A DNA stretch of 64,000 nucleotides, taken from contig NZ_CANNDO010000010.1 in assembly GCF_947503385.1 (NCBI RefSeq), positions 1-64,000 on the forward strand. The letters run 5' to 3'. Position numbers and translations under genes: made by a program. Shown here one piece after another: positions 8,642-18,317 of this stretch. How positions within the stretch are numbered: position 1 is the stretch's first letter; the number at the start of each line of letters is the position of its first letter. This stretch comes from an uncultured Tateyamaria sp. GTDB taxonomy: Bacteria; Pseudomonadota; Alphaproteobacteria; Rhodobacterales; Rhodobacteraceae. The notes beneath the pieces are model-generated. The model was not told where the DNA came from, made no database searches, and was given only the letters and a program-made list of their open reading frames with translations.

Positions 8642-10081
8642 ATGCTTGAGAAACGCGCATTCTACATCAACGGACAGTGGGTTGATCCAATTGCGGGCAC
8701 AGATCACCACGTGATCGATCCGTCGACCGAAGAACCGTGCGCCGTGATTTCGCTGGGCGGAGCGGCGGATGCAGAGGCGGCCATCGCCGCGGCCAAGGCA
8801 GCGTTTCCGGCGTGGATGCAGACCGATCCCGCCGAGCGGATCGCCCTCGTCGAAAAGCTGATCGCCGTCTACGAGGCGCGGGCCGAGGATCTGGCGCAGG
8901 CCATGTCGTCCGAGATGGGCGCGCCCATCGACATGTCGCGCAGCCAGCAGGTCGGTGCGGGCACCTGGCACCTCAAGAATTTTGTGCGGGACGCCAAAGG
9001 GTTCGATTTCGTGCGCCCCTTGGGGGACCATGCGCCGTCCGACCGGATCATCTACGAACCCGTGGGTGTCGCGGCCCTGATCACGCCGTGGAACTGGCCG
9101 ATGAATCAGGTGACGCTCAAGGTGGGCGCCGCCGCCATTGCGGGCTGTACCATGGTGCTGAAACCGTCCGAGGAATCGCCGCTCAACGCGATGATCTTTG
9201 CCGAGATGATGGACGAAGCGGGCTTTCCTGCCGGCGTGTTCAACCTTGTCAACGGCGACGGGCCGGGCGTGGGCACGGTGCTGTCGGGGCATCCGGATGT
9301 GGACATGGTCAGCTTTACCGGGTCGTCCCGTGCGGGCCGCCTGATTTCCAAGAACGCCGCCGACACGCTTAAGCGCGTGCATCTGGAACTGGGCGGCAAG
9401 GGCGCCAATGTGATCTTTGACGATGCGGACGAAAAGGCGGTGAAACGCGGCGTTCTGCACATGATGAACAACACCGGCCAAAGCTGTAATGCCCCCTCGC
9501 GGATGCTGGTTCAGCGCAGCCGCTATGACGCGGCGGTCGAAGAGGCCGCAGCGGTCGCCGCCAAAGTGTCAGTGGGCCCCGCGACCGAGGATGGCCGCCA
9601 TATCGGCCCGGTGGTGAACGAGGTACAATGGACCAAGATTCAGGACCTGATCCAGAAGGGCATAGACGAAGGCGCGCGGCTGGTGGCCGGTGGTCCGGGT
9701 CGCCCCGAGGGGTTCAACAAAGGCTTTTACGTGCGCCCCACGGTCTTTGCTGACGTCAACAACGACATGACCATCGCCCGCGAGGAAATCTTTGGCCCCG
9801 TGTTGTCGATCCTGCCCTTCGACACCGAGGAAGAGGCGGTCGAGATCGCCAATGACACGGTTTATGGCCTAACCAATTACGTGCAGACGCAGGACGGTGC
9901 GCGGCTGAACCGGATGGCGCAGGCGCTGCGGTCGGGTATGGTCGAGATGAACGGCACCAGCCGCGCGGCAGGCTCGCCCTTTGGCGGGATGAAGCAGTCG
10001 GGCAACGGGCGCGAGGGCGGCATCTGGGGCATCGAGGATTTCCTCGAAGTCAAAGCTGTATCGGGTTGGGCGGCTGAATAG
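8642..10081 (+). CDS. NAD(P)-dependent aldehyde dehydrogenase
   Basis: A 479-residue classical ALDH. Visible catalytic residues are N151 in TPWNWP, E249 in LELGGKGAN and C282 in NTGQSCNAPSR. The C-terminal SPFGGMKQSGNGREGG block is standard. The start MLEKRAFYINGQWVDP is preceded by gaggagagccgca; in-frame sequence upstream reads into the peroxiredoxin control region and is unlikely to be coding. It converges on the DUF2189 gene with a three-base gap. Substrate unknown. Confidence 0.93.
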   Translation: MLEKRAFYINGQWVDPIAGTDHHVIDPSTEEPCAVISLGGAADAEAAIAAAKAAFPAWMQTDPAERIALVEKLIAVYEARAEDLAQAMSSEMGAPIDMSRSQQVGAGTWHLKNFVRDAKGFDFVRPLGDHAPSDRIIYEPVGVAALITPWNWPMNQVTLKVGAAAIAGCTMVLKPSEESPLNAMIFAEMMDEAGFPAGVFNLVNGDGPGVGTVLSGHPDVDMVSFTGSSRAGRLISKNAADTLKRVHLELGGKGANVIFDDADEKAVKRGVLHMMNNTGQSCNAPSRMLVQRSRYDAAVEEAAAVAAKVSVGPATEDGRHIGPVVNEVQWTKIQDLIQKGIDEGARLVAGGPGRPEGFNKGFYVRPTVFADVNNDMTIAREEIFGPVLSILPFDTEEEAVEIANDTVYGLTNYVQTQDGARLNRMAQALRSGMVEMNGTSRAAGSPFGGMKQSGNGREGGIWGIEDFLEVKAVSGWAAE

Positions 10082-10084
10082 CCG

Positions 10085-10861
10085 TCAGCGTGCCGGGGGC
10101 AGGCTTACCCGCTTGTAAAGGTGCCATGTGGCGTGCCCCAGCACCGGCATGACAAGGAACAATCCCAGAAAGCCGGGGATCATGGCCGCAATGGTGATCG
10201 CTGCGATGAAGGCGCCCCAGCTCAGGTAGATCACCGGCGCGTCGGCCACGGCACCGATGGAGCGTGTCAGCGCGGTCATAAAGTCGACATCCCGGTCCAG
10301 CAGCATGGGCATCCCCAGCACGCTCATCGCAAAGGTGAGCGTGGCAAAAGCTGCACCCACGGCGGTGCCGAAAGCCAGCATGGTCAGCCCGTCTGCCGTC
10401 AGAAAGATGTCGAGCGATGTCGACACATTTGTCATCGGTGACAGGCCCAGAAACAGGGCAAAGATCATGTGACCGAGGAAAAACCAGAACAGAAACAGCA
10501 CCACGACCATGACGGCCAGCCAAGGCAGCTGCCCGTTCTTTTCGGCCCAGACAACCGACACAACCTCGGAAAAGGGCAGGGCGTGTCCCGCCTGCCGCCT
10601 GCGGCTGACCTCGTAGAGGCCCAGTGCCGCAAACGCCCCGATCAGCGGGAAGCCCAGCACCGCGAGGATCAGCCAAAAGGTCGTGCCCGTGGTATAGGTG
10701 ATCGCGGCCATGATCACGCCCACGACCACGTAGAACCCGGCAAAGAACAGGCCCAGATGCGGTGCAGCGGCAAAGTCGCCCAAGCCCGCGCACAGGCTTG
10801 CGGTCAGGTCGGCGAATGTCGGTGCCCTGAGATTGGGCGCGCCATGTGGTCGGTCAGTCAT
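10085..10861 (-). CDS. DUF2189 family integral membrane protein
   Basis: A 258-residue polytopic membrane protein. The N-terminal FADLTASLCAGLGDFAAAPHLGLFFAGFY pattern, followed by about six hydrophobic spans, matches the DUF2189 family. No enzymatic motif is visible. It lies 44 bases downstream of the pseudouridine synthase on the same strand, and its stop lies three bases from that of the convergent aldehyde dehydrogenase gene. Function unknown. Confidence 0.75.
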   Translation of the reverse strand: MTDRPHGAPNLRAPTFADLTASLCAGLGDFAAAPHLGLFFAGFYVVVGVIMAAITYTTGTTFWLILAVLGFPLIGAFAALGLYEVSRRRQAGHALPFSEVVSVVWAEKNGQLPWLAVMVVVLFLFWFFLGHMIFALFLGLSPMTNVSTSLDIFLTADGLTMLAFGTAVGAAFATLTFAMSVLGMPMLLDRDVDFMTALTRSIGAVADAPVIYLSWGAFIAAITIAAMIPGFLGLFLVMPVLGHATWHLYKRVSLPPAR

Positions 10862-10905
10862 GTGTCAAAGGGTAAAGGGGCGCGCGCGGCCCTGTCAAAC
10901 GTCCA

Positions 10906-11553
10906 TCAGAACGGGGCAGGGGCGCGGAAGCGCATCATCTTGCCGCTGTCGGGGTGTTTGATCCGCAGTTCTTCGGAATGCAGCATCAGGCGGGGGTGAT
11001 CCCGCGCCGCGCCTGTCGCATAGAGCGGATCGCCAAGGATCACGTGCCCCAGCGCCAGCATGTGTACGCGCAGTTGATGGCTGCGCCCGGTTTGCGGCAT
11101 GAGCCGCACGCGGGTCTCTTTGGCGCTGTCGCGCAGCACGCGCCAGTCGGTGATCGCGGCTTTGCCATTCTCGTGGTCGACCCGTTGCCGCGGGCGGTTG
11201 GGCCAGTCCACGGTAAGCGGCAGGTCCACGCGCCCCATTTTCGGCGTGAGCCGTCCGTGCACCCGCGCCACGTAGGTCTTGCGCGTTGCGCGCAGTTCGA
11301 ACTGTTTCGACAGGAACCGCTGTGCGTGGGGCGTCAGGCCAAAGACGATCACACCGGAGGTGTCCCGGTCCAGACGATGCACCAGCAGCGCCTGCGGCCA
11401 CACCGCCTGCACCCGCGCAATGAGGCAATCGGCGAGGTGTTCGCCCTTGCCCGGCACGCTCAGCAGGCCCGCGGGTTTGTCCACCGCGAGGATTTCGGCG
11501 TCGTCGTGCAAGATCACCAGCGGGTCCTGCGGTGGGGTGTAGTCGGTGCTCAT
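10906..11553 (-). CDS. RluA family pseudouridine synthase
   Basis: A 215-residue RNA pseudouridine synthase. The catalytic aspartate is D62 in the RluA signature LLVHRLDRDTSGVIVFG. The closing LMPQTGRSHQLRVHMLALGHVILGDPLY block is typical of RluA/TruC-type enzymes. There is no N-terminal S4 domain, so it is the short form. The ATG at 11553 is preferred to the GTG six bases upstream. Whether it modifies rRNA or tRNA cannot be read from the sequence. Confidence 0.9.
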   Translation of the reverse strand: MSTDYTPPQDPLVILHDDAEILAVDKPAGLLSVPGKGEHLADCLIARVQAVWPQALLVHRLDRDTSGVIVFGLTPHAQRFLSKQFELRATRKTYVARVHGRLTPKMGRVDLPLTVDWPNRPRQRVDHENGKAAITDWRVLRDSAKETRVRLMPQTGRSHQLRVHMLALGHVILGDPLYATGAARDHPRLMLHSEELRIKHPDSGKMMRFRAPAPF

Positions 11554-11659
11554 GCGCACCGCCTCTCAAATGCGCGCGGCCAGCGCAAGGGCGATCACGT
11601 TCCCGCGTGCAGCCGCAGGCTGGCTTTTCAACATGGGCGAAATGTGCAGACCTGCACGG

Positions 11660-12451
11660 ATGAGATACATCCTTGCCCTGCTGTTGGCCCTGCCGACCCT
11701 CGCCGCTGCGCAATGCGGTCCTGACGCTGCCTGTGAGATTGATGGCGGGACCTATCACATGATTGATCCCGGTGTTGAAAGCGCACCCGCGCTTGTCTTT
11801 TTCCACGGTCACAACGCGACCGGGCAGATGATCTTTCGCGGTGGCATAAGGTCCGAGTTTGCAGAGGCCGGTTACGTCGTGATTGCGCCCAACGGTACAC
11901 CCATTGAGGGGCGCGACAGCCGCCGCTGGGCGGGGCGCGAAGGCGGGTTGCGCGACGATGTGGCCTTTGTCCGTGATGTGGTGGCCGATGCGCAGACCAA
12001 AGCGTCGATCGATCCCGGTCGCATCTATGTGGCGGGCTTTTCTGCGGGCGGGTCCATGGCGTGGTTGATGGCGTGCAAAGCGGCAGAGGAGTTTGCCGCT
12101 TTTGTCTCTATCGCGGGGGCGCTACGGGAGCCCAATGACACCACGGATTGCCCGAGCGCGCCGGTGCGCTTCCTGCAAATCCACGGTTTTGCCGACAATC
12201 AGGTCCCGTTTGAAGGGCGCGCGATCCGCGACTGGCATCAGGGCAGCCTGTGGGACAGTCTGGCGCTGGCGCGCGCGGCCAACCAGTGCCGCACCCATCC
12301 CGACCGGATCGACATGGGCGATCCGTTCCGCTGCCGGGTGTGGGACAACAGCTGCGATGCGGGCACCATCACGTTCTGCGAACATGACGGTGGCCACGGG
12401 ATGCCGCGGGGCTGGACCACGCTGGCACGCGACTTTTTCGAGGCGGGTTAG
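11660..12451 (+). CDS. Secreted alpha/beta-hydrolase, polyhydroxybutyrate depolymerase/esterase (LpqC) type
   Basis: A 263-residue hydrolase with a clear Sec signal peptide (MRYILALLLALPTLAAAQC, cleavage near 18-19). The nucleophile elbow is AGFSAGGSM with S128. The IHGFADNQVPFEG segment should supply the acid and EHDGGHGMPRG the histidine. The order fits the PHB-depolymerase/feruloyl-esterase-like family. Several cysteines after the signal sequence suggest disulfides in the periplasm. Start chosen at the signal-peptide Met; M at 11642 is a poorer alternative. It overlaps the convergent FAD/GcvT gene by four bases. Polymer specificity is unknown. Confidence 0.8.
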   Translation: MRYILALLLALPTLAAAQCGPDAACEIDGGTYHMIDPGVESAPALVFFHGHNATGQMIFRGGIRSEFAEAGYVVIAPNGTPIEGRDSRRWAGREGGLRDDVAFVRDVVADAQTKASIDPGRIYVAGFSAGGSMAWLMACKAAEEFAAFVSIAGALREPNDTTDCPSAPVRFLQIHGFADNQVPFEGRAIRDWHQGSLWDSLALARAANQCRTHPDRIDMGDPFRCRVWDNSCDAGTITFCEHDGGHGMPRGWTTLARDFFEAG

Positions 12452-14895
12452 ACCTTTACCCGGTCCGATTTCGGGTCATAAAGCGGCTTCATCGACGCGT
12501 CGGCCCGCACCCGCGTGCCCGCCACGTCAATCTCGTAGGTGGAGGCCAGCACGTCCGCCACCGCCTCGCCCTTGCAGGGCACATAGCCCATACCGACCGC
12601 AGCCCCCAGATGGTGCCCATAGCTGCCCGAGGACAGGTAGCCCACGATCTCGCCATCCCGCACAATCGGCTCGTTGTGATAGAGCAGCGGCTCGGGATCG
12701 GTCAGCTTGAACTGGATCAGACGGGTTTCCAGCCCCGTTTCCTTTTTCCGCAGCACCGCGTCGCGCCCGATGAAGTCGGGCTTGTCCGTCTTGACCGCAA
12801 AGCCCAAGCCCGCCTCAAGCACGTGATCCTCGCAGGTGATGTCGTGGCCAAAATGGCGGAAGCCTTTTTCGGTGCGGCAGGTGTCCATCATGTGCATCCC
12901 GCACAGCTTTAGCCCCATGTCCTGTCCGGCCTCGTGCAGCGCTTCGAACACGTGGCCCGCCATGTCGGAGGAGACGTACACCTCCCACCCCAGCTCGCCC
13001 ACATAGGTCACACGGTGTACACGGGCTTGCCCCATGCCGATCTCGATCTGCTGGGCGGTGCCAAAGGGGTTCACATCGTTGGTGAAATCCGCAGGGCTGA
13101 CCATTTGCAACAGCTTGCGGGCGTTGGGGCCCATGACGGCCAGCACGCCTTCGCCCGCGGTCACATCGGTGATCACCACGTTGAATTCGCCCTTGTGCCG
13201 CTCCATCCACGTCTGGTCCGCCAGCCGTGTGGCGGCGGGGGTCACCACGAGGTAGCAGGTCTCGGTGATGCGGGTGACAGTCACATCCGCCTCGATCCCG
13301 CCGCGGTCATTCAGGAACTGGGTGTAGACGATCTTGCCCACGGGCACGTCATATTGCCCGCCGCCTACGTGGTTCATAAAGGCGGTGGCATCCGGCCCCT
13401 CGACACGGATTTTGCCAAAGGATGACATGTCGTACATGCCGACGTTTTCGCGGATCGCCTTGTGCTCTTCGGCGACGTTGTCAAAGAACACCTGCCGCTT
13501 CCACGTGTATTCGTATTCCGCGTTTTGACCGGGCCGCGCAAACCAGTTGGCGCGTTCCCATCCAGCCAGTTCGCCCATCACCGCACCGTGTTGCAGCAGG
13601 TGCTGGTGGAACGGCGTGCGGCGCACGCCCCGCGCAGTGGCCTTTTGCCGGTAGGGGAAGTGATCCGCATAAAGCAGGCCCAGCGTCTCGGTCGAGCGCG
13701 CGGCGAGGTAAGTCTTGTTGCCCTGAAACGGCTGCATCCGGGCAATGTCCACGTCGCCAAGGTCAAACGGTTTGGCCCCGTCCTCCATCCACTGCGCCAG
13801 CGCCATGCCCGCGCCGCCCGCAGACTGAATGCCGATCGAGTTAAAGCCGCAGGCAACCCAGACGTTGTCCATCTCGGGCGCGAGGCCAAGGTGGTAGGCG
13901 TCGTCGGGGGTGAAACTCTCGGGCCCGTTGAAGAACGTGTGAATTCCGGCCTCGGCCAGCATCGGCATCCGGTTTACGGCCGCCTCTAGGATCGGCTCGA
14001 AATGGTCGAAATCCTCGGGCAACTGGTCGAACTCGAAATCCTTTGGGATGCCGTTCACGGCCCAAGGCTTGGCGTTTGGTTCGAACGCCCCCAGCAGGAT
14101 TTTCCCTGCGTCCTCCTTGTAGTAGGCGCATTCGTCGGGCACCCGCAGCACGGGCAGTTGTTGCAATCCGGTGATGGCCTCGGTCACGATGTAGAAATGT
14201 TCGCAGGCTTGCAGTGGCACGTTCACGCCCGCCATTTTGCCCACCGCGTGGCCCCACATGCCCGCGCAGTTTACAACGTGGTCGCAGGCGATGTGGCCGC
14301 TGGTGCCGTCCTCGCCTTGCCAATCCACGCCGGTGATGCGGCGACCATCCTTGGTCAGGTCGGTGACTGCGGTGCGTTCCTGCACCCGCGCGCCCCGCTG
14401 CCGCGCGCCCTTGGCCAGCGCGTGGGCGATGTTGGCGGGGTCGCCTTGGCCGTCCAGCGGCAGGTAGACGCCGCCGGTCACGTCGTCGATGTTCAGGTGT
14501 TCGTAGCGCGCCTTGACCTCGGTGGGCGAGATTTCCGCGACCTCGACACCAAAGGCACGGGCCATGGCGGCCTGACGGTGCAGTTCTTCGAGACGCTCAT
14601 CCGTCAGGGCGGCGGTGATCGAGCCCACGCGTTTGAAACCCGTTGCAACGCCGGTTTCGCCCTCCAGATCGCCATAAAGCTCCTGCGAGTATTTCGCGAG
14701 CTTTGTCATGTTCGCCGTCGCGCGCAGCTGTGCGATCAGGCCTGCCGCGTGCCAAGTGGTGCCCGATGTCAGCGCCTTGCGTTCCAACAGCACCACATCC
14801 GTCCACCCCAGCTTGGTCAGGTGGTAGGCAACCGAACACCCGATGACGCCGCCACCGATGATGACAACGCGGGCAGATGTGGGCAGGTCGGGCAT
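12448..14895 (-). CDS. FAD-dependent dehydrogenase with GcvT domains (dimethylglycine/sarcosine dehydrogenase type), copy 1
   Basis: An 815-residue two-part enzyme. Residues 1-430 form a DAO-type FAD domain (VVIIGGGVIGCSVAYHL, 10-26). The WHAAG motif contains H49, the position of covalent FAD attachment in dimethylglycine dehydrogenase. The C-terminal half has the GcvT/aminomethyltransferase fold, which binds tetrahydrofolate and captures the released one-carbon unit as methylene-THF. It is last in a minus-strand run, ten bases after the homocysteine S-methyltransferase gene. Likely reaction: oxidative demethylation of dimethylglycine, sarcosine or a related N-methyl amino acid. Exact substrate unresolved; a second copy lies 1 kb upstream. 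Confidence 0.85.
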   Translation of the reverse strand: MPDLPTSARVVIIGGGVIGCSVAYHLTKLGWTDVVLLERKALTSGTTWHAAGLIAQLRATANMTKLAKYSQELYGDLEGETGVATGFKRVGSITAALTDERLEELHRQAAMARAFGVEVAEISPTEVKARYEHLNIDDVTGGVYLPLDGQGDPANIAHALAKGARQRGARVQERTAVTDLTKDGRRITGVDWQGEDGTSGHIACDHVVNCAGMWGHAVGKMAGVNVPLQACEHFYIVTEAITGLQQLPVLRVPDECAYYKEDAGKILLGAFEPNAKPWAVNGIPKDFEFDQLPEDFDHFEPILEAAVNRMPMLAEAGIHTFFNGPESFTPDDAYHLGLAPEMDNVWVACGFNSIGIQSAGGAGMALAQWMEDGAKPFDLGDVDIARMQPFQGNKTYLAARSTETLGLLYADHFPYRQKATARGVRRTPFHQHLLQHGAVMGELAGWERANWFARPGQNAEYEYTWKRQVFFDNVAEEHKAIRENVGMYDMSSFGKIRVEGPDATAFMNHVGGGQYDVPVGKIVYTQFLNDRGGIEADVTVTRITETCYLVVTPAATRLADQTWMERHKGEFNVVITDVTAGEGVLAVMGPNARKLLQMVSPADFTNDVNPFGTAQQIEIGMGQARVHRVTYVGELGWEVYVSSDMAGHVFEALHEAGQDMGLKLCGMHMMDTCRTEKGFRHFGHDITCEDHVLEAGLGFAVKTDKPDFIGRDAVLRKKETGLETRLIQFKLTDPEPLLYHNEPIVRDGEIVGYLSSGSYGHHLGAAVGMGYVPCKGEAVADVLASTYEIDVAGTRVRADASMKPLYDPKSDRVKV

Positions 14896-14905
14896 GACAG
14901 GCTCC

Positions 14906-15802
14906 TTAGACGATGGTGTGGCCCGCGTCGCGCAGACGGCGGGCGATTTCGGCGATATGGGCGGGGCTGACCTCGCAACAGCCACCGACAATGGTGGCCC
15001 CTGCATCGACCCATGACATGACGTGATCGGCGTAAAGTTCCGGCGTGAAGTCACGGCGGAGGGTCAGGGCGTCGACGGTTGGTTTGTCGTCCATGAACCC
15101 TTCGGTGATCTGCTCGAACCCGTTGGCATAGGCCCCGATGGGCAGCGTGGTGCCCGCGAGACCGGCCAAGGCGGGCGGGATTGCCTCTGGGGTGGAGCAG
15201 TTGATCAGGAGTGCGCTTGCGCCGCCCGCCTCGGCCACGGGAACGGCGTCGGACACCGGCTCGCCTGACCGCAGGCGGGTGCCGTCGGTGTCGTCCACGG
15301 TCAAGGCCAGCCAAACCGGCAGGCCCAGCGGGACGCTGGCGGCCAGAATGTCACGCGCATGGGCGACCGAGGCGACCGTTTCGCAGATCAGCACATCGCA
15401 GGCGGGGGCCAAAAGGCTGGCCACTTCGGCAAACAGCGGCACGGCCTCGGAGGCGTCGGGATGCAGATCGGGCCGGTAGCTGGCCCTGAGCGGGCCAATG
15501 GCCCCGGCAATGCGGCCAGACCCGTGTTCGCGCCGCGCCGTGCGCGCCTCGTAAAGCGCGCTTTGATGCAGGGCGGAAAACGCGCCTTCGACCGGCGTGT
15601 CCGCCAGCCTGTCGTGGTGGATCGCGTAGCTGTTTGTCGTGGCGATGGTCGCCCCGGCGGCAAAGAAATCCCGGTGGACTTGTGTGACCATGCCGGGATG
15701 GTCCAGCATGATCTGCGTGGACCAGAGCGGCGTGGGTTTGTCCCCGGCGCGGTGCACCAGTTCCTGCCCCATTCCCCCGTCGAGAAGCGTGATGTCAGCC
15801 AT
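14906..15802 (-). CDS. Homocysteine S-methyltransferase family protein (betaine/MMU-type)
   Basis: A 298-residue Zn-dependent methyltransferase. The metal ligands are visible: C202 in LLINCSTPEA and C275-C276 in TIVGGCCEVSP. The start LLDGGMGQELVHRAG is typical. The family moves a methyl group from betaine or S-methylmethionine to homocysteine. Its position between two FAD/GcvT demethylating enzymes favours a methylated glycine donor such as betaine, yielding dimethylglycine for the neighbours; this is inference. ATG at 15802 has GAAGGA upstream; a second ATG at 15820 is less well placed. Confidence 0.85.
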   Translation of the reverse strand: MADITLLDGGMGQELVHRAGDKPTPLWSTQIMLDHPGMVTQVHRDFFAAGATIATTNSYAIHHDRLADTPVEGAFSALHQSALYEARTARREHGSGRIAGAIGPLRASYRPDLHPDASEAVPLFAEVASLLAPACDVLICETVASVAHARDILAASVPLGLPVWLALTVDDTDGTRLRSGEPVSDAVPVAEAGGASALLINCSTPEAIPPALAGLAGTTLPIGAYANGFEQITEGFMDDKPTVDALTLRRDFTPELYADHVMSWVDAGATIVGGCCEVSPAHIAEIARRLRDAGHTIV

Positions 15803-15870
15803 TTCAGTTCCTTCGGACATGGTGGAAACCGATGGTCGGATTCCGTGCCGTTTCCCGTGTCGGAAAAGCG

Positions 15871-18315
15871 TTACGCCCGCAACCTTTCGTTCTGAGGGTC
15901 CCACAAAGGCTGATCGGGCTGCACGGTTGCGGCATAGCGCTTGCCGTACATCTCGATCTCAAGCGATGTGCCCGGCGTGGACAGGTCCGTGCGCACCACG
16001 CCAAGGGCGACGGACGCATTGATCCGGTGCCCCCACGCGCCCGACGTGGTCTCGCCCACCACGGTGTCCCCGCTCCAGATCGTGGACATGTAGGGCGCGT
16101 CCTGCGCGCCCGCGTCCACCAGCATCGTGACAAACCGTTTCTTCGATCCCTGCTGTTTCTCGTTAAGCAGCGCGGCCTTGCCGGGAAAGTCCTGTGGCTT
16201 GTCCAGCTTGACGAACCGGTCCAGCCCGCCTTCGAAAAGGGTGTAGTCGGTGGACAGATCGCCCTTCCACGCGCGGTAGCCCTTTTCGATCCGCATGGAG
16301 TTCAGTGCGTACATGCCAAAGGGTTTGGCGCCGCCGCCCACAACCGCGTCGTAGATCGCCGGGATATCATCCACAGCGGCGTGGACTTCCCAACCCAGTT
16401 CACCGGCAAAGCTGACCCGCACCAGCATCGCGTCGCAACCGGCAACCTTGGCCGGCTGATGGGTCAGCCAGCCAAGGCTCAGGTCGCCATCGCTGATGCC
16501 GGACAGCAGATCGCGGGACTTGGGACCGCTCACGATCAGCGTCGATTGCTCGGTTGTTGTGTCGATCAGTGTCAGCCCGTCGGGCAGGTTGTGGCGCAAA
16601 AGCTCTCCGTCATGCCACTGCGCACCTGCCGCCGTGATCAGCGTGAACGTATCCTCAGCGAAACGCAGCACCGACATCTCGGTCAGGATGCGCCCACGGC
16701 TGTCCGAGAAATAGGCGAGGTTCAGGCGACCGATCTTGGGCAGCGCACCAGCGATCATGCCGCGCAGCCATTCTGCCGCCCCCGGCCCCTTGAGGTCGAA
16801 CCGGGAAAAACCGGGCAGGTCCAGCACGCCCACGCTGTCGCGCACGGCCTCGACCTCTTCGCGGATGCGCGGCAGCCATGGCCCTTCGCGGTCCCATGTG
16901 TGCGTTGCCTCCTCTGACGTGTCGTCGCCATCCTTGGCGAACCAGTTGGCGCGTTCCCAGCCATTATACGCGCCCATCTGGCCACCTGCCGCGCGGATGC
17001 GGTCATCGACCGGCGACAGTTTCTTGTCCCGGCCTGCGGGCCATTCGTGATGCGGGAAGTGCATCGCGTATTCGTGGCCATAGGTCTCAAGCGCCTTGGC
17101 CAGCGCATAGTCGTGATCGGCATAATCGGTGTAGCGGCGCGGGTCGGTGGCCCACATGTCCCACTCGGTCTCGCCGTGCATGATCCATTCCGACAGGACC
17201 TTGCCCGCGCCGCCACCTTGGGCGATGCCGAAGGTAAAGCAGTGGCCCTCAAATGCGTTTTTCACACCCGGCATCGGCCCGATCAGGGGCAGACCGTCGG
17301 GGGCGTAGGGAATGGGTCCGTTGATGTTGCGACCCACCCCGGCGGTGCCAAGCGCGGGCACGCGGGCCATCGCGTCCTCGATATAGAATTCAAGCCGTTC
17401 GAGGTCATCGGGGTACAGCTGGAACGAGAAATCCTCGGGCATCGGGTCGTCGGGCGTGATCCAGTGCGCCTTGCAGTTGCGCTCGTAAGGCCCAAGGTTC
17501 AGGCCGTTCTTGTCCTGCCGCAGGTAATAGCTGATGTCGACGTCGCGGATGATGGGCAGCTTGTGGCCTTTTTCCTTGGTCCACGCGGCGACTTCGGGGA
17601 TTTCGTCGGTCAGGAAATACTGGTGCGACATGACCACCATGGGCACGGTGCGCCCGCCAAATGGCTTGAACATCTCGCCCACGCGCTGGGCGTAGTAACC
17701 CGCACAGTTGGCGACGTATTCGCAGCGGATGTCGCCCTTGTCCGTCTTTACGATCCATTCGTCGCCGTCGCGTTCGATCCCTGTGGCGGGGCAGAACCGT
17801 TCGATCCGCGCGCCCAGATCGCGCGCGCCCTTGGCCATGGCTTGGGTCAGCTGGGCGGGGTCGATGTCACCATCCAGCGGGTCCCACATGCCGCCCGCCA
17901 GTTCGTGGGTTTCCATGAACGGGTGGTAGTCCTGCATGTCCTGCGGTGTGAGGATCGGCATTTCGAGCCCCTGATACCGGCCCATGCCCGACACGCGCTC
18001 AAACTCCTGCATCCGCTCTTTGGAATGCGCCAGACGCAGCGACCCGGTCACGTGGTAGTTCATCGGATAATCGACATCGTCGGCCAGCGTCCGGTACATT
18101 TCCAGCCCGTAGCGCTGCATATTCAAGATCGCCCACGAGTTCGAAAAGTTCGGGCAGTTGCCTGCGGCGTGCCATGTGGACCCGGCGGTCAGTTCGTTCT
18201 TTTCCAGCAGCACGCAATCGGTCCAGCCCGCCTTGGCCAGATGGTAGAGGGTCGAGGTTCCAACGGCACCGCCGCCGATGATGACCACGCGTGCCGTTGT
18301 CGGAAAGTCGCTCAT
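15871..18315 (-). CDS. FAD-dependent dehydrogenase with GcvT domains, copy 2
   Basis: An 814-residue paralogue of the enzyme at 12448-14895, with the same domain order. It has VVIIGGGAVGTSTLYHL at 10-26, H49 in AGSTWHAAG for FAD attachment, and a C-terminal GcvT part containing ANWFAKDG and GELGWEVH blocks. After the WHAAG motif the sequence diverges (GNCPNFSNSWAIL against GLIAQLRATANMT), a region near the substrate side, so the two copies probably act on different methylated amines. The start lies two bases from the GFA stop. Predicted to deliver one-carbon units to tetrahydrofolate. Confidence 0.85.
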   Translation of the reverse strand: MSDFPTTARVVIIGGGAVGTSTLYHLAKAGWTDCVLLEKNELTAGSTWHAAGNCPNFSNSWAILNMQRYGLEMYRTLADDVDYPMNYHVTGSLRLAHSKERMQEFERVSGMGRYQGLEMPILTPQDMQDYHPFMETHELAGGMWDPLDGDIDPAQLTQAMAKGARDLGARIERFCPATGIERDGDEWIVKTDKGDIRCEYVANCAGYYAQRVGEMFKPFGGRTVPMVVMSHQYFLTDEIPEVAAWTKEKGHKLPIIRDVDISYYLRQDKNGLNLGPYERNCKAHWITPDDPMPEDFSFQLYPDDLERLEFYIEDAMARVPALGTAGVGRNINGPIPYAPDGLPLIGPMPGVKNAFEGHCFTFGIAQGGGAGKVLSEWIMHGETEWDMWATDPRRYTDYADHDYALAKALETYGHEYAMHFPHHEWPAGRDKKLSPVDDRIRAAGGQMGAYNGWERANWFAKDGDDTSEEATHTWDREGPWLPRIREEVEAVRDSVGVLDLPGFSRFDLKGPGAAEWLRGMIAGALPKIGRLNLAYFSDSRGRILTEMSVLRFAEDTFTLITAAGAQWHDGELLRHNLPDGLTLIDTTTEQSTLIVSGPKSRDLLSGISDGDLSLGWLTHQPAKVAGCDAMLVRVSFAGELGWEVHAAVDDIPAIYDAVVGGGAKPFGMYALNSMRIEKGYRAWKGDLSTDYTLFEGGLDRFVKLDKPQDFPGKAALLNEKQQGSKKRFVTMLVDAGAQDAPYMSTIWSGDTVVGETTSGAWGHRINASVALGVVRTDLSTPGTSLEIEMYGKRYAATVQPDQPLWDPQNERLRA

Positions 18316-18317
18316 GT

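Noticed and set aside
8683..8688. TGATCC match resembling an RpoE -35 element
   Set aside because: It lies inside the aldehyde dehydrogenase coding region with no suitable -10 element 18 bases on.
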